From JAOTZA01 sp965224065 (GTDB lineage Bacteria; Acidobacteriota; Thermoanaerobaculia; Multivoradales; JAHEKO01), in contig CBDCYF010000005.1 in the NCBI GenBank assembly GCA_965224065.1, forward strand, positions 248,001 through 312,000: DNA of 64,000 bases, written 5' to 3'. Shown in pieces: positions 15,558 to 24,230 of this stretch. Under the pieces are notes generated by a model that searched no databases, had not been told where the DNA came from, and was given only the letters and a program-made list of their open reading frames with translations. The position numbers and the translations under genes were made by a program. The stretch's first letter is position 1. The number at the start of each line of letters is the position of its first letter.

Positions 15558-16673
15558 ATGAATCGCCTACAAGCTTTGACGGAAAGAGGCCAGGCGGTCT
15601 GGCTGGACTACATTCGCCGGGACATGCTCGACGGCGGCGGGCTCGAGGCCATGGTGCGCGAAGACGGCGTGTCCGGTGTCACCAGCAACCCAGCGATCTT
15701 CAAAAAGGCGATCGGCGAGAGCGATTTGTACGATGGCGAGATCGGGAAGCTGTTGACCGCCGAGCCCGAGCTGGCGACGATCGATCTCTACGAGAGGCTG
15801 GCGATCGCGGACATCAGGAAGGCGACCGACGTGCTGCTGCCGGTTTTCGAAAGCACCCAGGGGGCGGACGGCTTTGTCAGCCTGGAGGTGTCGCCGCATC
15901 TGGCGCAAGACACCGGTGGCACGATCGACGAGGCCCGCCGGTTCTGGCGACAGGTCGACCGGCCCAATCTGATGATCAAGGTCCCGGCGACGTCGGAGGG
16001 AATTCCGGCGATCGAGGAGCTGCTGGCGGACGGGATCCACGTCAACATCACCCTGATGTTCTCGTTGCAGCACTATGAGGACGTGGCGAATGCCTATCTG
16101 CGTGGCATCGAGCGCAGCCGTCACCCGGATAAGGCGGCGTCGGTGGCGTCGTTCTTTGTCAGCCGCGTCGACACCCTGATCGACCGGCGTCTCGAGGAGA
16201 TCGGCTCCCCCGAAGCGCTGGCATTGCGGGGCCGCGTCGCGATCGCTAACTCCAAGCTGACTTACGATCGCTATCGCGAGATCTTCGAGGGCGAGCCGTT
16301 TGCGACACTTCGCGCCCGCGGCGCGCGGCCGCAGCGTGTCCTGTGGGCGAGCACCTCGACCAAAAACCCGGCCTATCGAGACGTTCTCTATGTCGAAGAG
16401 CTGATCGGTCCGCAAACCGTCAACACCCTGCCTCCCGCGACGCTCGATGCCTTTCGCGATCACGGTGAGGTCGCGGACACGCTTACCGCCGGGCTCGACG
16501 AGGCCGGCGCGACGCTGGACGGCCTCGGAGCGCTCGGCATCGATCTGGCGGCCGCTACCGAAGAGCTCCAGCGGGACGGCCTGGCCAAATTCGCCGCCCC
16601 GTTCGACACTCTTCTGGCGACTCTGGACGAGAAGAGAAAGTCGCTAGAAGCCGTGGCCGCCGCGGGCGGGTGA
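15558..16673 (+). CDS. tal: transaldolase
   Basis: 371 residues, of the longer type found fused or linked to glucose-6-phosphate isomerase. It moves a dihydroxyacetone unit between sugar phosphates in the pentose-phosphate pathway. The conserved SGVTSNPAIF block near the N-terminus, the Schiff-base lysine in NLMIKVPAT, the HVNITLMFS block and the WASTSTKNPAY block are all present. CTGGAGG lies 10 bp before ATG 15558. It overlaps pgi by 4 bp. Confidence 0.94.
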   Translation: MNRLQALTERGQAVWLDYIRRDMLDGGGLEAMVREDGVSGVTSNPAIFKKAIGESDLYDGEIGKLLTAEPELATIDLYERLAIADIRKATDVLLPVFESTQGADGFVSLEVSPHLAQDTGGTIDEARRFWRQVDRPNLMIKVPATSEGIPAIEELLADGIHVNITLMFSLQHYEDVANAYLRGIERSRHPDKAASVASFFVSRVDTLIDRRLEEIGSPEALALRGRVAIANSKLTYDRYREIFEGEPFATLRARGARPQRVLWASTSTKNPAYRDVLYVEELIGPQTVNTLPPATLDAFRDHGEVADTLTAGLDEAGATLDGLGALGIDLAAATEELQRDGLAKFAAPFDTLLATLDEKRKSLEAVAAAGG

Positions 16674-18283
16674 GCCAGCTGCCCGAAGGGTTTTGCCTCG
16701 CCGGCCTGGCGGCGGCGGTTGAAGAACGGGTAGCGGACTGGCGCTCGACCGGCCGTCTGGCCAGACTACGGCGCGGCGATCGCGACCTCTGGCCACGGTC
16801 TCAAGAGCCCGACCGTCTCGGCTGGCTGAAGCTGCCGGCACAGCCGCCCGAACAAACCCGTCCCTGGAGTGCTTTTGCGAAAGAGATCCGGTCGGCGGGC
16901 ATCGAGCGGATCTTGCTTCTCGGGATGGGGGGCTCGAGCCTCGGCCCCGAGGTGTTCCAGTCTCTGTTGGGTGGCCGCGCCGGATGGCCGCGGCTGGTGG
17001 TTGTCGACAGCACGCACCCGGACTCGGTGGCGCGGGCCACGAAAGATGCGAGTCTCGGCGAGTCTCTGGTCGTCGTCTCCAGCAAGTCCGGATCGACGAT
17101 CGAGACGCTGTCTCTTCTGCGCTTTTTCCGCCGGGAGTTGGGGAAAGGTGGCCGGTTTGTGGCCATCACCGATCCGGGATCCCCCTTGGAGGAGCTTGCC
17201 CGTCAAGACGGCTTTCTCCGGGTGTTCCGCTCCCCGCCGGACATCGGCGGACGTTTTAGCGCTCTGTCGGTCTTTGGGCTCCTGCCGGCGGCGCTGATCG
17301 GGATCGAGCCCGCCATGCTGCTGGGAGCGGCCGCTCGCCCCGCGGCGCGGTTTGCCCGCGAAGAATACGAAGCACCGGCCCCGGTTCTGGGGGCGCTTCT
17401 CGCCGAGGGCGCCCGGTGCGGCCGCGACAAGCTCACATTTGTGGCGGCCCCGGGATGGGAGTCGCTTTCCGATTGGCTGGAGCAGTTGGTGGCCGAAAGC
17501 CTCGGTAAGTCCGGCGTCGGTGTCGTGCCGATCACCCGCGAACCGCTCGGCGCGATCGCGGCCTACGGCGACGACCGGGTTTTTGTCGCGCTCGGTCCGG
17601 ATCGCGGCGACCCTCTGCTGTCGGAGTTTCTCGAAGCGGCCCGGCGCGGTGGCCATCCGGTTGTCGAGCGTCGATTCACGGAGCCCCAAGAGGTGGCGGC
17701 CGAGATGTTTGACTGGCAGCTTGCGGTGGCGCTGGCGGCTGCGGATCTCGGCGTCTACCCGTTTGATCAACCCGACGTGGAGCTCGCCAAACACCACGCG
17801 CGGCGGGCCATGGAGGGCCGGGGCTCGCGGTCGAGTGAGGAAGTCGTGGGTATCGATGCCTCGGCACTCGACAAAGAGTTACGCTCGTGGCTCGAACGGC
17901 CCGGGGCCGGCGATACGATCTTTCTGCAGGCATTTTTGGATCCCGACGAGAATGTGGCGAGGGAGCTGCGGCTTCTTCAAGGAGGCTTGCGCGATCACAC
18001 GGGCTTGGCGGTGGCCGCCGCATTTGGCCCGCGCTTTTTGCACTCCACCGGTCAGCTTCACAAGGGCGGTCCCAGCCGGGCGGTCTTTCTCCAGTTGACC
18101 GATCGTCCATCCGAGGATCTGGAGATCCCGGGAGCGGGTTTTTCGTTCTCGCGCTTGATCTCGGCGCAAGCCGACGGGGACGCGGCCGCGCTGGCCGAGC
18201 GCGGGCGGCGCGTCTTGCGGCTGGATCTCGGGCCGGATGCGGTGGCGGGCCTGGCGCGGGTGCGCGAGGCGTTGGCGCGCTAA
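16670..18283 (+). CDS. pgi: glucose-6-phosphate isomerase
   Basis: 537 residues. It interconverts glucose-6-phosphate and fructose-6-phosphate. The sugar-phosphate-binding SIS motifs are present (LLGMGGSSLGPEV and VSSKSGSTIETLS), and the C-terminal part contains GPRFLHSTGQLHKGGP with the active-site His and Lys. The sequence belongs to the type found as the second half of transaldolase-PGI fusion proteins. Its GTG start overlaps the tal stop (GTGA), so translation is probably coupled. Confidence 0.92.
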   Translation: MSQLPEGFCLAGLAAAVEERVADWRSTGRLARLRRGDRDLWPRSQEPDRLGWLKLPAQPPEQTRPWSAFAKEIRSAGIERILLLGMGGSSLGPEVFQSLLGGRAGWPRLVVVDSTHPDSVARATKDASLGESLVVVSSKSGSTIETLSLLRFFRRELGKGGRFVAITDPGSPLEELARQDGFLRVFRSPPDIGGRFSALSVFGLLPAALIGIEPAMLLGAAARPAARFAREEYEAPAPVLGALLAEGARCGRDKLTFVAAPGWESLSDWLEQLVAESLGKSGVGVVPITREPLGAIAAYGDDRVFVALGPDRGDPLLSEFLEAARRGGHPVVERRFTEPQEVAAEMFDWQLAVALAAADLGVYPFDQPDVELAKHHARRAMEGRGSRSSEEVVGIDASALDKELRSWLERPGAGDTIFLQAFLDPDENVARELRLLQGGLRDHTGLAVAAAFGPRFLHSTGQLHKGGPSRAVFLQLTDRPSEDLEIPGAGFSFSRLISAQADGDAAALAERGRRVLRLDLGPDAVAGLARVREALAR

Positions 18284-18296
18284 CATCCTTTGCGCG

Positions 18297-19133
18297 ATGA
18301 GTTATTCGCGTCAGTTTGGCGGCGGCGGTCCGGCAGGCAGGGGTGGTTTCGGGCTCAGCGGCCCCGTGCCACGCGATCTGTGGTGGCTCCTCGGGACGGT
18401 TTTTGCGACTTTCTCGCTCCAGTTCTTCTCCGCGACCGCGGTGGTTCCGGCCCTGCTGCGGTTGACCGACGCGGTCTGGCGCAACGGGTTTCTCTGGCAG
18501 CTCCTTACCTATCCCTTCATCGGAACCGGGCGTCCCGGCATCTGGTTTGTCCTCGAGCTCCTCATCCTGTTCCTGTTTGGCCGCGAGATCTACTATCGGC
18601 TGGGTCGTCGCAACTTCTGGAAGCTGCTGGTCTGGGTTGCGGGGATCGCGGCCGTGGCAGCCGTCGGCGCGGAGCTGGTCTACCGGGCCGCCGGCGGCGG
18701 ATCGGAGTCGGCTTTTGGGCTGATGCAAGGCCAGCGAATGCTGCTGTCGATCCTGGTCGCGGCCTTCGCCACACTCTATGGGCAGGCGACGATCCTGCTT
18801 TTCTTTGTTCTGCCCATCCAGGCGCGCTGGTTCTTGCTGCTGGAACTGGTTTTCGCCTTTCTCGGCTTTCTGGCCACCCACGACCTGGCCGGGTTCGTCG
18901 GAATCTGTGTGGCGGTCGGTACGACCTATCTGTTCCTCTCACCGGGTCCGGTGCGCTCCAAGCTGCGCGAGCTGTGGTTGCGGATCCAGGAGAAATGGTT
19001 TCGCGCGCGGCTGGCGCGTGCCAAGCAAAAGAGAGGGCTGCGGGTGGTGCGCGGCGAAGGGGCCGATGCCCCCACGGTCGATGACGGAACAGCCCGCGGA
19101 TCGGACAAGTCAGACGATCCCTGGGTGCATTGA
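18297..19133 (+). CDS. rhomboid-like integral membrane protein, probably lacking protease activity
   Basis: 278 residues with about six hydrophobic helices between residues 25 and 220 and a basic cytoplasmic tail. The layout resembles rhomboid proteases, but the catalytic GxSG is replaced by GSESAFG, and the expected AHxxG motif is shifted (THDLAGFVG). It may be a pseudo-rhomboid involved in membrane-protein handling. ATG 18297 starts 13 bp after pgi. A weak stem-loop follows the gene and lon is next. Confidence 0.6.
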   Translation: MSYSRQFGGGGPAGRGGFGLSGPVPRDLWWLLGTVFATFSLQFFSATAVVPALLRLTDAVWRNGFLWQLLTYPFIGTGRPGIWFVLELLILFLFGREIYYRLGRRNFWKLLVWVAGIAAVAAVGAELVYRAAGGGSESAFGLMQGQRMLLSILVAAFATLYGQATILLFFVLPIQARWFLLLELVFAFLGFLATHDLAGFVGICVAVGTTYLFLSPGPVRSKLRELWLRIQEKWFRARLARAKQKRGLRVVRGEGADAPTVDDGTARGSDKSDDPWVH

Positions 19134-19163
19134 CCTAGAGTTTTTGGCCAGGGCCGCCGCTCG

Positions 19164-19180
19164 CCCCGCAAGGCGCGGGG
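19164..19180 (+). terminator. possible weak intrinsic terminator between the rhomboid-like gene and lon
   Basis: CCCCGC (19164-19169) and GCGGGG (19175-19180) form a 6-bp GC stem with a 5-nt loop, followed by AATTTT. The U-tract is short, so termination would be partial at best. Confidence 0.35.
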
Positions 19181-19262
19181 AATTTTCGCTGACTCGGGTG
19201 GTTATGGTTATTTGAAACCGCGGCGCGGGCCGCGTCCGCGCAAACTCCCCAGGAGCCAGTCG

Positions 19263-21764
19263 ATGTCCGAGATTTTGACCCTTCCGGTGCTGCCGCTTCG
19301 CGAGACAGTGCTTTTCCCCGGCGTTCCGGTTCCCATCCGGGCCGGGCGCCCGGCGACGCTGCGTGCCATCCAGGCGGCCGCGGAAACCGACGAGCGCCTG
19401 GTGTTCGCGGTGGCGCAGCGCGAGAACATCGAAGAGGCGATCCCGGAGTCGCTCTACACCATCGGCACGATCGCCCGAATTGGCCAAATCCAGCAAGGGC
19501 TCGGGGTGGTTCAGCTCTTGATCGAGGGCGTTCGGCGCGGCATTGCGTTGCGGATCAGTCATCGGGACGATCGTCTCGAAGCGGTGGTCCGCGAGGCGGA
19601 GGAGATGGCGCCGACCGATCCCAAGGATTCGGCGTTTGTCGGGTTGGTCCGCGAGCTGCACGAGCGCGCCGCCGAGCTGGGGGACAAGGCCGGCTTTCCA
19701 CAGGAAGTGGTGATGCACTTTCTCAAGGGAATCGAAGACCCGGGTCGTCTGGCCGATCTGGTGGCCAGCCATCTCGCCGTCGATTCGAGCGAGCTGCAGG
19801 CGTTGCTGGAAACGCTGTCCGTCGAAGAGCGTCTGCGCCGGGTGCTGGTCCACGTGCAACGGCAGATCGGCGTCCTCGAAGCCCAGGAAGACATCAAGTC
19901 GCGCGTCCAGCAGGAGCTCGGGGACCGGCAGCGCGAGATGGTGCTGCGCGAACAGCTCAAGGCCATCCGCCAGGAACTGGGCGAGGCGGACGACGGAGAA
20001 GAGGCGGACGAGCTCCGCCAGACCCTCGAGGCCCTCGACCTTCCCGAGGAGGCCCGCAAGGAGGTTGACCGCGAGCTCGGCCGCCTGGGGCGGATGAGCC
20101 GCGAGTCGATGGAGTACCAGGTCGTGCGGACCTTTCTCGAGACTGTCGCCGAGCTGCCCTGGGACGAGCGCAGCGACGACCACCTGGATCTACAACGGGC
20201 GGCCGAGATCCTCGACGAGGACCACTACGGTCTGCAGGAGGTCAAGGACCGGGTGCTGGAGTTCCTGGCCGTGCACCAACTGCGTCAGCAGGATGGCGAA
20301 GGCGACGATCGCCCCCCGGCTTCGCCGCAGCCCGGCGAGAACGGCGTCCCGGCCGAGAGCCCTTCGGTCTCGTTGGATGGCCCGCCCGGCAATGAGGACG
20401 ACCGCGCCGCTCGGGCCCCGATTCTGCTCTTTGCCGGCCCTCCGGGGGTCGGCAAGACCTCGATCGCCAAGTCCATCGCCCGCGCCATGGGGCGAGAGTA
20501 CGTGCGTATCGCCCTGGGTGGGGCGCGGGACGAGGCCGACATCCGCGGCCACCGCCGGACCTATGTCGGCGCGATGCCGGGGCGGATCATCAAGGGCATG
20601 AAACAGGCGGGCACCCGCAACCCGGTGTTTCTCCTCGACGAGGTCGACAAGCTGGGTGTCTCCTATCAAGGCGATCCGGCCAGCGGTCTTCTAGAGGTGC
20701 TCGACCCGGCGCAAAACGACAGTTTTGTCGACCACTACCTGGGGATGCCGTTCGATCTCTCCGAGGTCCTGTTTATCGCCACGGCGAACTTTCTCCAGAA
20801 CATTCCCGGGCCTCTGCGCGATCGCATGGAAACGGTAGAGTTCACCGGCTACACCGAGCGCGAGAAGCTCGAGATTGCCCGGCGTTATTTGCTCCCGCGT
20901 CAGATCGAGGAGAACTCGCTGGGCGACGATCGACTCGAGGTTTCAGACAGTGCGCTCTCGGAGCTGATCACCGGGTACACCCGGGAGGCGGGTGTGCGTC
21001 AATTGGAGCGGGAGATCGGGCGGCTGTGCCGCAAGGCGGCGCGGCGCATCGCTTCCAAGCAAACCGAGAGAGTGGTCGTGGACGCCGGCGACGTGCGGGA
21101 GCTTCTCGGCCGGCCCAAGATCCGGCCCGAGGAAGCGGCGCGCGAAGATCAGGTCGGGGTGGCCACCGGGATGTTCTACACACCGGTCGGCGGCGACATC
21201 ATGTTTGTCGAGGTCTCGACCATGCGTGGCAAAGGAGAGCTGGTGCTCACCGGTCAGCTTGGCGACGTCATGAAGGAATCGGCCCGCGCGGCGTGGAGCT
21301 ACGCGCGCTCGCACGCGGCCGAGCTCGGTATCGACGACGAGCGTTTCGACCAGGATGTCCACGTCCACGTTCCCGCCGGGGCGATCCCCAAGGATGGACC
21401 GTCGGCGGGAATCACGATGGCCACGGCGCTCGTCTCGGCGCTGTCGCAGCGGCCGGTGGCGCACGACTTGGCGATGACCGGCGAGATCACGCTCTCCGGC
21501 CGGGTGTTGCCGATCGGTGGCGTGAAAGAGAAGATCCTGGGTGCCGACCGGGCGGGCATCCGCCAGGTCATTCTGCCGGCCGAGAACGTTCCGGACTTGG
21601 AAGACATCCCGGAAGAGGTTCGCGACCGGCTGGAAGTGCACCCGGTCGAGACCCTGGGCGACGTGCTCTCACTGGCGATTCGGGGCCTCGACCCGACGCC
21701 GAGGCCACCGGAGTCGCGGCCGACCCAAGGAGACCGAGAGCCGGCTCCCGGACTCGAGCACTGA
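19263..21764 (+). CDS. lon: ATP-dependent protease Lon
   Basis: 833 residues. It degrades misfolded and regulatory proteins in the cytoplasm. In order: N-terminal substrate domain (LPVLPLRETVLFPGV), coiled-coil region, AAA+ ATPase with Walker A GPPGVGKTS (about residue 391) and Walker B VFLLDEVDK, and the C-terminal peptidase with Ser714 in PKDGPSAG and Lys757 in GGVKEK. Odd feature: an acidic, proline-rich insert of about 40 residues (about 342-384) just before Walker A, absent from E. coli Lon. The ATG at 19263 has AGGAG 8 bp upstream. It is convergent with the next gene, 7 bp away. Confidence 0.95.
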   Translation: MSEILTLPVLPLRETVLFPGVPVPIRAGRPATLRAIQAAAETDERLVFAVAQRENIEEAIPESLYTIGTIARIGQIQQGLGVVQLLIEGVRRGIALRISHRDDRLEAVVREAEEMAPTDPKDSAFVGLVRELHERAAELGDKAGFPQEVVMHFLKGIEDPGRLADLVASHLAVDSSELQALLETLSVEERLRRVLVHVQRQIGVLEAQEDIKSRVQQELGDRQREMVLREQLKAIRQELGEADDGEEADELRQTLEALDLPEEARKEVDRELGRLGRMSRESMEYQVVRTFLETVAELPWDERSDDHLDLQRAAEILDEDHYGLQEVKDRVLEFLAVHQLRQQDGEGDDRPPASPQPGENGVPAESPSVSLDGPPGNEDDRAARAPILLFAGPPGVGKTSIAKSIARAMGREYVRIALGGARDEADIRGHRRTYVGAMPGRIIKGMKQAGTRNPVFLLDEVDKLGVSYQGDPASGLLEVLDPAQNDSFVDHYLGMPFDLSEVLFIATANFLQNIPGPLRDRMETVEFTGYTEREKLEIARRYLLPRQIEENSLGDDRLEVSDSALSELITGYTREAGVRQLEREIGRLCRKAARRIASKQTERVVVDAGDVRELLGRPKIRPEEAAREDQVGVATGMFYTPVGGDIMFVEVSTMRGKGELVLTGQLGDVMKESARAAWSYARSHAAELGIDDERFDQDVHVHVPAGAIPKDGPSAGITMATALVSALSQRPVAHDLAMTGEITLSGRVLPIGGVKEKILGADRAGIRQVILPAENVPDLEDIPEEVRDRLEVHPVETLGDVLSLAIRGLDPTPRPPESRPTQGDREPAPGLEH

Positions 21765-21771
21765 GGAGCTC

Positions 21772-22497
21772 CTAAGAGCTCTGATACGTGGCGCTGATCT
21801 GGGTGGTGTTGTCCTCGTTCGACACCACCAGGTTGACCGTTGCGCCCTCCCGGGTGCCGCGCAGAGTGGACGTCATTTGATTGCCGGCGGAGTGGGTGCT
21901 CGATTCGAGCTCGAAGCCGGCGTTGTCGAGCCGTTCTGAATAGAACGCGATGACATCGTCCACCGAATCATCGGTCTGCATGGTCACGGTGCCCGTCACT
22001 CCCTCGCCGCTGGCCATCTGCATCGGCGCCTGGGCGTCCGAGTCCGGATAGATCGGCAACCAATCGGGCACCGCGTCGAGGTCCCCTTGACCGAAAGTCA
22101 CGGTTTCGCCACCTGGGCCGCCGCCGATCTGGATCAGCCCTTCGTCGCTCTCGGGATCGACGACGATTTCTTTGTCGCCAAACTTGGCCGAGAACTTGCC
22201 CGACTGAATCTCCTCCAGGTCGAAGGTCATGGTTTCGCCAGTTTCCTTGTTGCGGATGGTCAAGGTCTGGTTCTCATCGTCGCGCTCGAGCAGCTCGAGC
22301 TCGGGGTTGACCTTGACGAGCACCTCCGCCGCGGCCATCGCCGGGTTGTCGGCGAACTCCTCCCCGACGTCCTTGACCTTCTTGGCGACAAACGCGGTGC
22401 AGGCAAAGGTCAGCACCGCGCCCAGGATGAGAACGCCCAGACAGCCGATGAGAATCCATCCGAGGGCTCCGATGCCCTTTTTCCGCTCTGCGCTCAT
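21772..22497 (-). CDS. single-pass membrane protein of unknown function
   Basis: 241 residues. A cytoplasmic Lys-rich start is followed by one membrane helix (residues about 12-38, GWILIGCLGVLILGAVLTF). The rest is acidic, hydrophilic and probably extracytoplasmic: a sheet-rich stretch (LTIRNKETGETMTFDLEEIQ), then a segment with VIAFYSERLDNAGFELESST, a pattern seen in small stress- or pilus-related domains that follow a membrane anchor. AAAGGAGG lies 5 bp upstream of the ATG. I cannot name the family. Confidence 0.7.
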   Translation of the reverse strand: MSAERKKGIGALGWILIGCLGVLILGAVLTFACTAFVAKKVKDVGEEFADNPAMAAAEVLVKVNPELELLERDDENQTLTIRNKETGETMTFDLEEIQSGKFSAKFGDKEIVVDPESDEGLIQIGGGPGGETVTFGQGDLDAVPDWLPIYPDSDAQAPMQMASGEGVTGTVTMQTDDSVDDVIAFYSERLDNAGFELESSTHSAGNQMTSTLRGTREGATVNLVVSNEDNTTQISATYQSS

Positions 22498-22630
22498 AGT
22501 GCCTCCTTTGCGGGCCAGAGCTTATCTCAATCCCTCCGGGGAGGCATCCGGTACTATGCGCGCGTGTTCGGATTGCCTCGCGCTCCAGTTGCGCGCGACG
22601 CGGGTCTGAGTCGGACCCTGTTTCCCAGGA

Positions 22631-23704
22631 TCAGTCGGTCTTGGCGGCGCCCGCCTTTTGGAGGGCGGCGGCCAGCGCGTTGAAGCCGCCGTTGGCGTCG
22701 GCGTCCTGCTCGCGGCGAAAGCTCTCGAGATCCTGCTTGGTACCTTCGGTCGCCGCGCCTTCGAGCGCGAGTGAGATCCGGTGTCGCTTGCGGTCGATGC
22801 TGGCCAGCAGCACCTGAACCTCCTTGCCCGGCGGATAGGCGCGGGCCGGAGAGGCGTCTCGAGGGATGGCCATGTTGGCGGTGGGCAGCAGCCCGGTCAC
22901 GCCCGGGGCGACGCGGACAAACGCACCGAAATCGGCGGTGCGCTCTACCGTGCCGGTGACGATCGTGCCCTCTTCGAGCTCACCGGCAACGGCCTTCCAG
23001 GGGTCGGGCTGGAGCGCCTTCATCGACAGCGAGATCCGCCGGCCGTCGTTTTCGACCCGCAAGACCTTGACCTCGACCTTCTGCCCTTCCTCGACCACTT
23101 CGCTGGGGTGTGAGACGCGGTCACGGCTGAGCTCGGAGACGTGGACCAAACCCTGGATGCCGTCGAGGTCCACAAAGGCGCCGAAGTCCGCGAGGTTGGC
23201 GACGGTTCCTTCGAGGACGGCACCGGTCTTGATTTTCCTTCCCACGCGCTCGCGCAGCTCCCGCTGCTCGGCCTTGAGCAACTCGGCACGGGAAAGCACG
23301 ATCCGCTTGCCGCGCCGCTGGATTCGCATCACATAAAAGGAGTAGGTGTTGTCCAGATAGCTTTCCGGCGGCCGGGCTCCATTGAGCTCCAGTTCCGAGC
23401 GAGGACAGAAGGCGGTGATGCCGTCGACCACCACGTGGAGGCCACCGTTGTTCCAGCCGATCACCTTGCCTTCGACGGCTTGCTTTTGCTCCATGGCTCG
23501 CCGCAGGCCCCGGACGGCCTGGGGCTCGGCAGCTTGCGCCTGTTCCCCTTTTTGGGGCTCGGTGCCTGTGGTCTCGTTGTGGGTCGGCGGGTCGGGGGTG
23601 TTGAGGTCGGGGTTGCCGGCGGTGGCGTCGTTGGCGGATTCGGCGGATTCCGTCGGGGGGGAATCGGCGGCCGTGGCCGAAAGGGTGTCCGGGTGAAGAT
23701 TCAT
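22631..23704 (-). CDS. S1-domain RNA-binding protein (ribosomal protein S1-like)
   Basis: 357 residues. A Thr/Pro/Glu-rich disordered N-terminus is followed by three S1 folds: about 65-135 (VEGKVIGWNNGGLHVVVDGI), 150-220 (LEGTVANLADFGAFVDLDGI, then GLVHVSELS) and 235-310 (VTGTVERTADFGAFVRVAPG). It is shorter than the six-domain E. coli S1, like the S1 proteins of several other phyla, and could serve in mRNA binding at the ribosome. ATG 23704 is preferred over an upstream TTG; no good RBS is visible for either. Confidence 0.85.
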   Translation of the reverse strand: MNLHPDTLSATAADSPPTESAESANDATAGNPDLNTPDPPTHNETTGTEPQKGEQAQAAEPQAVRGLRRAMEQKQAVEGKVIGWNNGGLHVVVDGITAFCPRSELELNGARPPESYLDNTYSFYVMRIQRRGKRIVLSRAELLKAEQRELRERVGRKIKTGAVLEGTVANLADFGAFVDLDGIQGLVHVSELSRDRVSHPSEVVEEGQKVEVKVLRVENDGRRISLSMKALQPDPWKAVAGELEEGTIVTGTVERTADFGAFVRVAPGVTGLLPTANMAIPRDASPARAYPPGKEVQVLLASIDRKRHRISLALEGAATEGTKQDLESFRREQDADANGGFNALAAALQKAGAAKTD

Positions 23705-23946
23705 TCTGTTGGGGGACGTCGGTTCATTCTCTTGGATTTTTGTTGTGTCCGCCGGATCGGTGTCCCCTGGCCGCAACGCGGGTTGCCGGGCTTCCGCGCT
23801 GTTGCCGACCGGTAGCTGAATCCAACCATGAGCCTAAGAAAGCAAGGCCTGCGCCAAGTCGGGAGCCTAACAAGGAAGCGCCCGGCGGCGATGCGATCAA
23901 ATGCCCGTTCCACAAGCGACAAATGCGCAATAGAATGGCGGGCGCG

Positions 23947-24198
23947 ATGACCGACGGCGAACAGCTCATCCTCGACCGTTTCCGCGAGAAGACTCGCATG
24001 GCGGGTGGACCCCGCAAGGGATTTGTGCTGCGCAAGGCGTCGATCCTGTTTGCCCGGGACGATCACGCCGATGTCGATTTCGAGACGGCGCTGGCAGCCT
24101 TGGTCGAGCGCGACGTTCTCAAGGTCAACGAGTCGGGGGACTTCTACTTTTTAACCGAGGCCGGGATCGAGACGCTCGAGGCGGCGGTCGACGACTGA
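23947..24198 (+). CDS. small winged-helix-like protein, function unknown
   Basis: 83 residues, beginning MTDGEQLILDRFREKTRMAG. The pattern of helix, helix, then beta wing (LVERDVLKVNESGDFYFLTE) suggests a winged-helix fold. It lies 32 bp before an aminotransferase gene on the same strand. The upstream open frame to 23740 overlaps the divergent S1 promoter region and was not used. An alternative ATG is at 23935. Confidence 0.6.
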   Translation: MTDGEQLILDRFREKTRMAGGPRKGFVLRKASILFARDDHADVDFETALAALVERDVLKVNESGDFYFLTEAGIETLEAAVDD

Positions 24199-24230
24199 CG
24201 CCGACGATCCGAACACCAGCGGAGAGGTCG

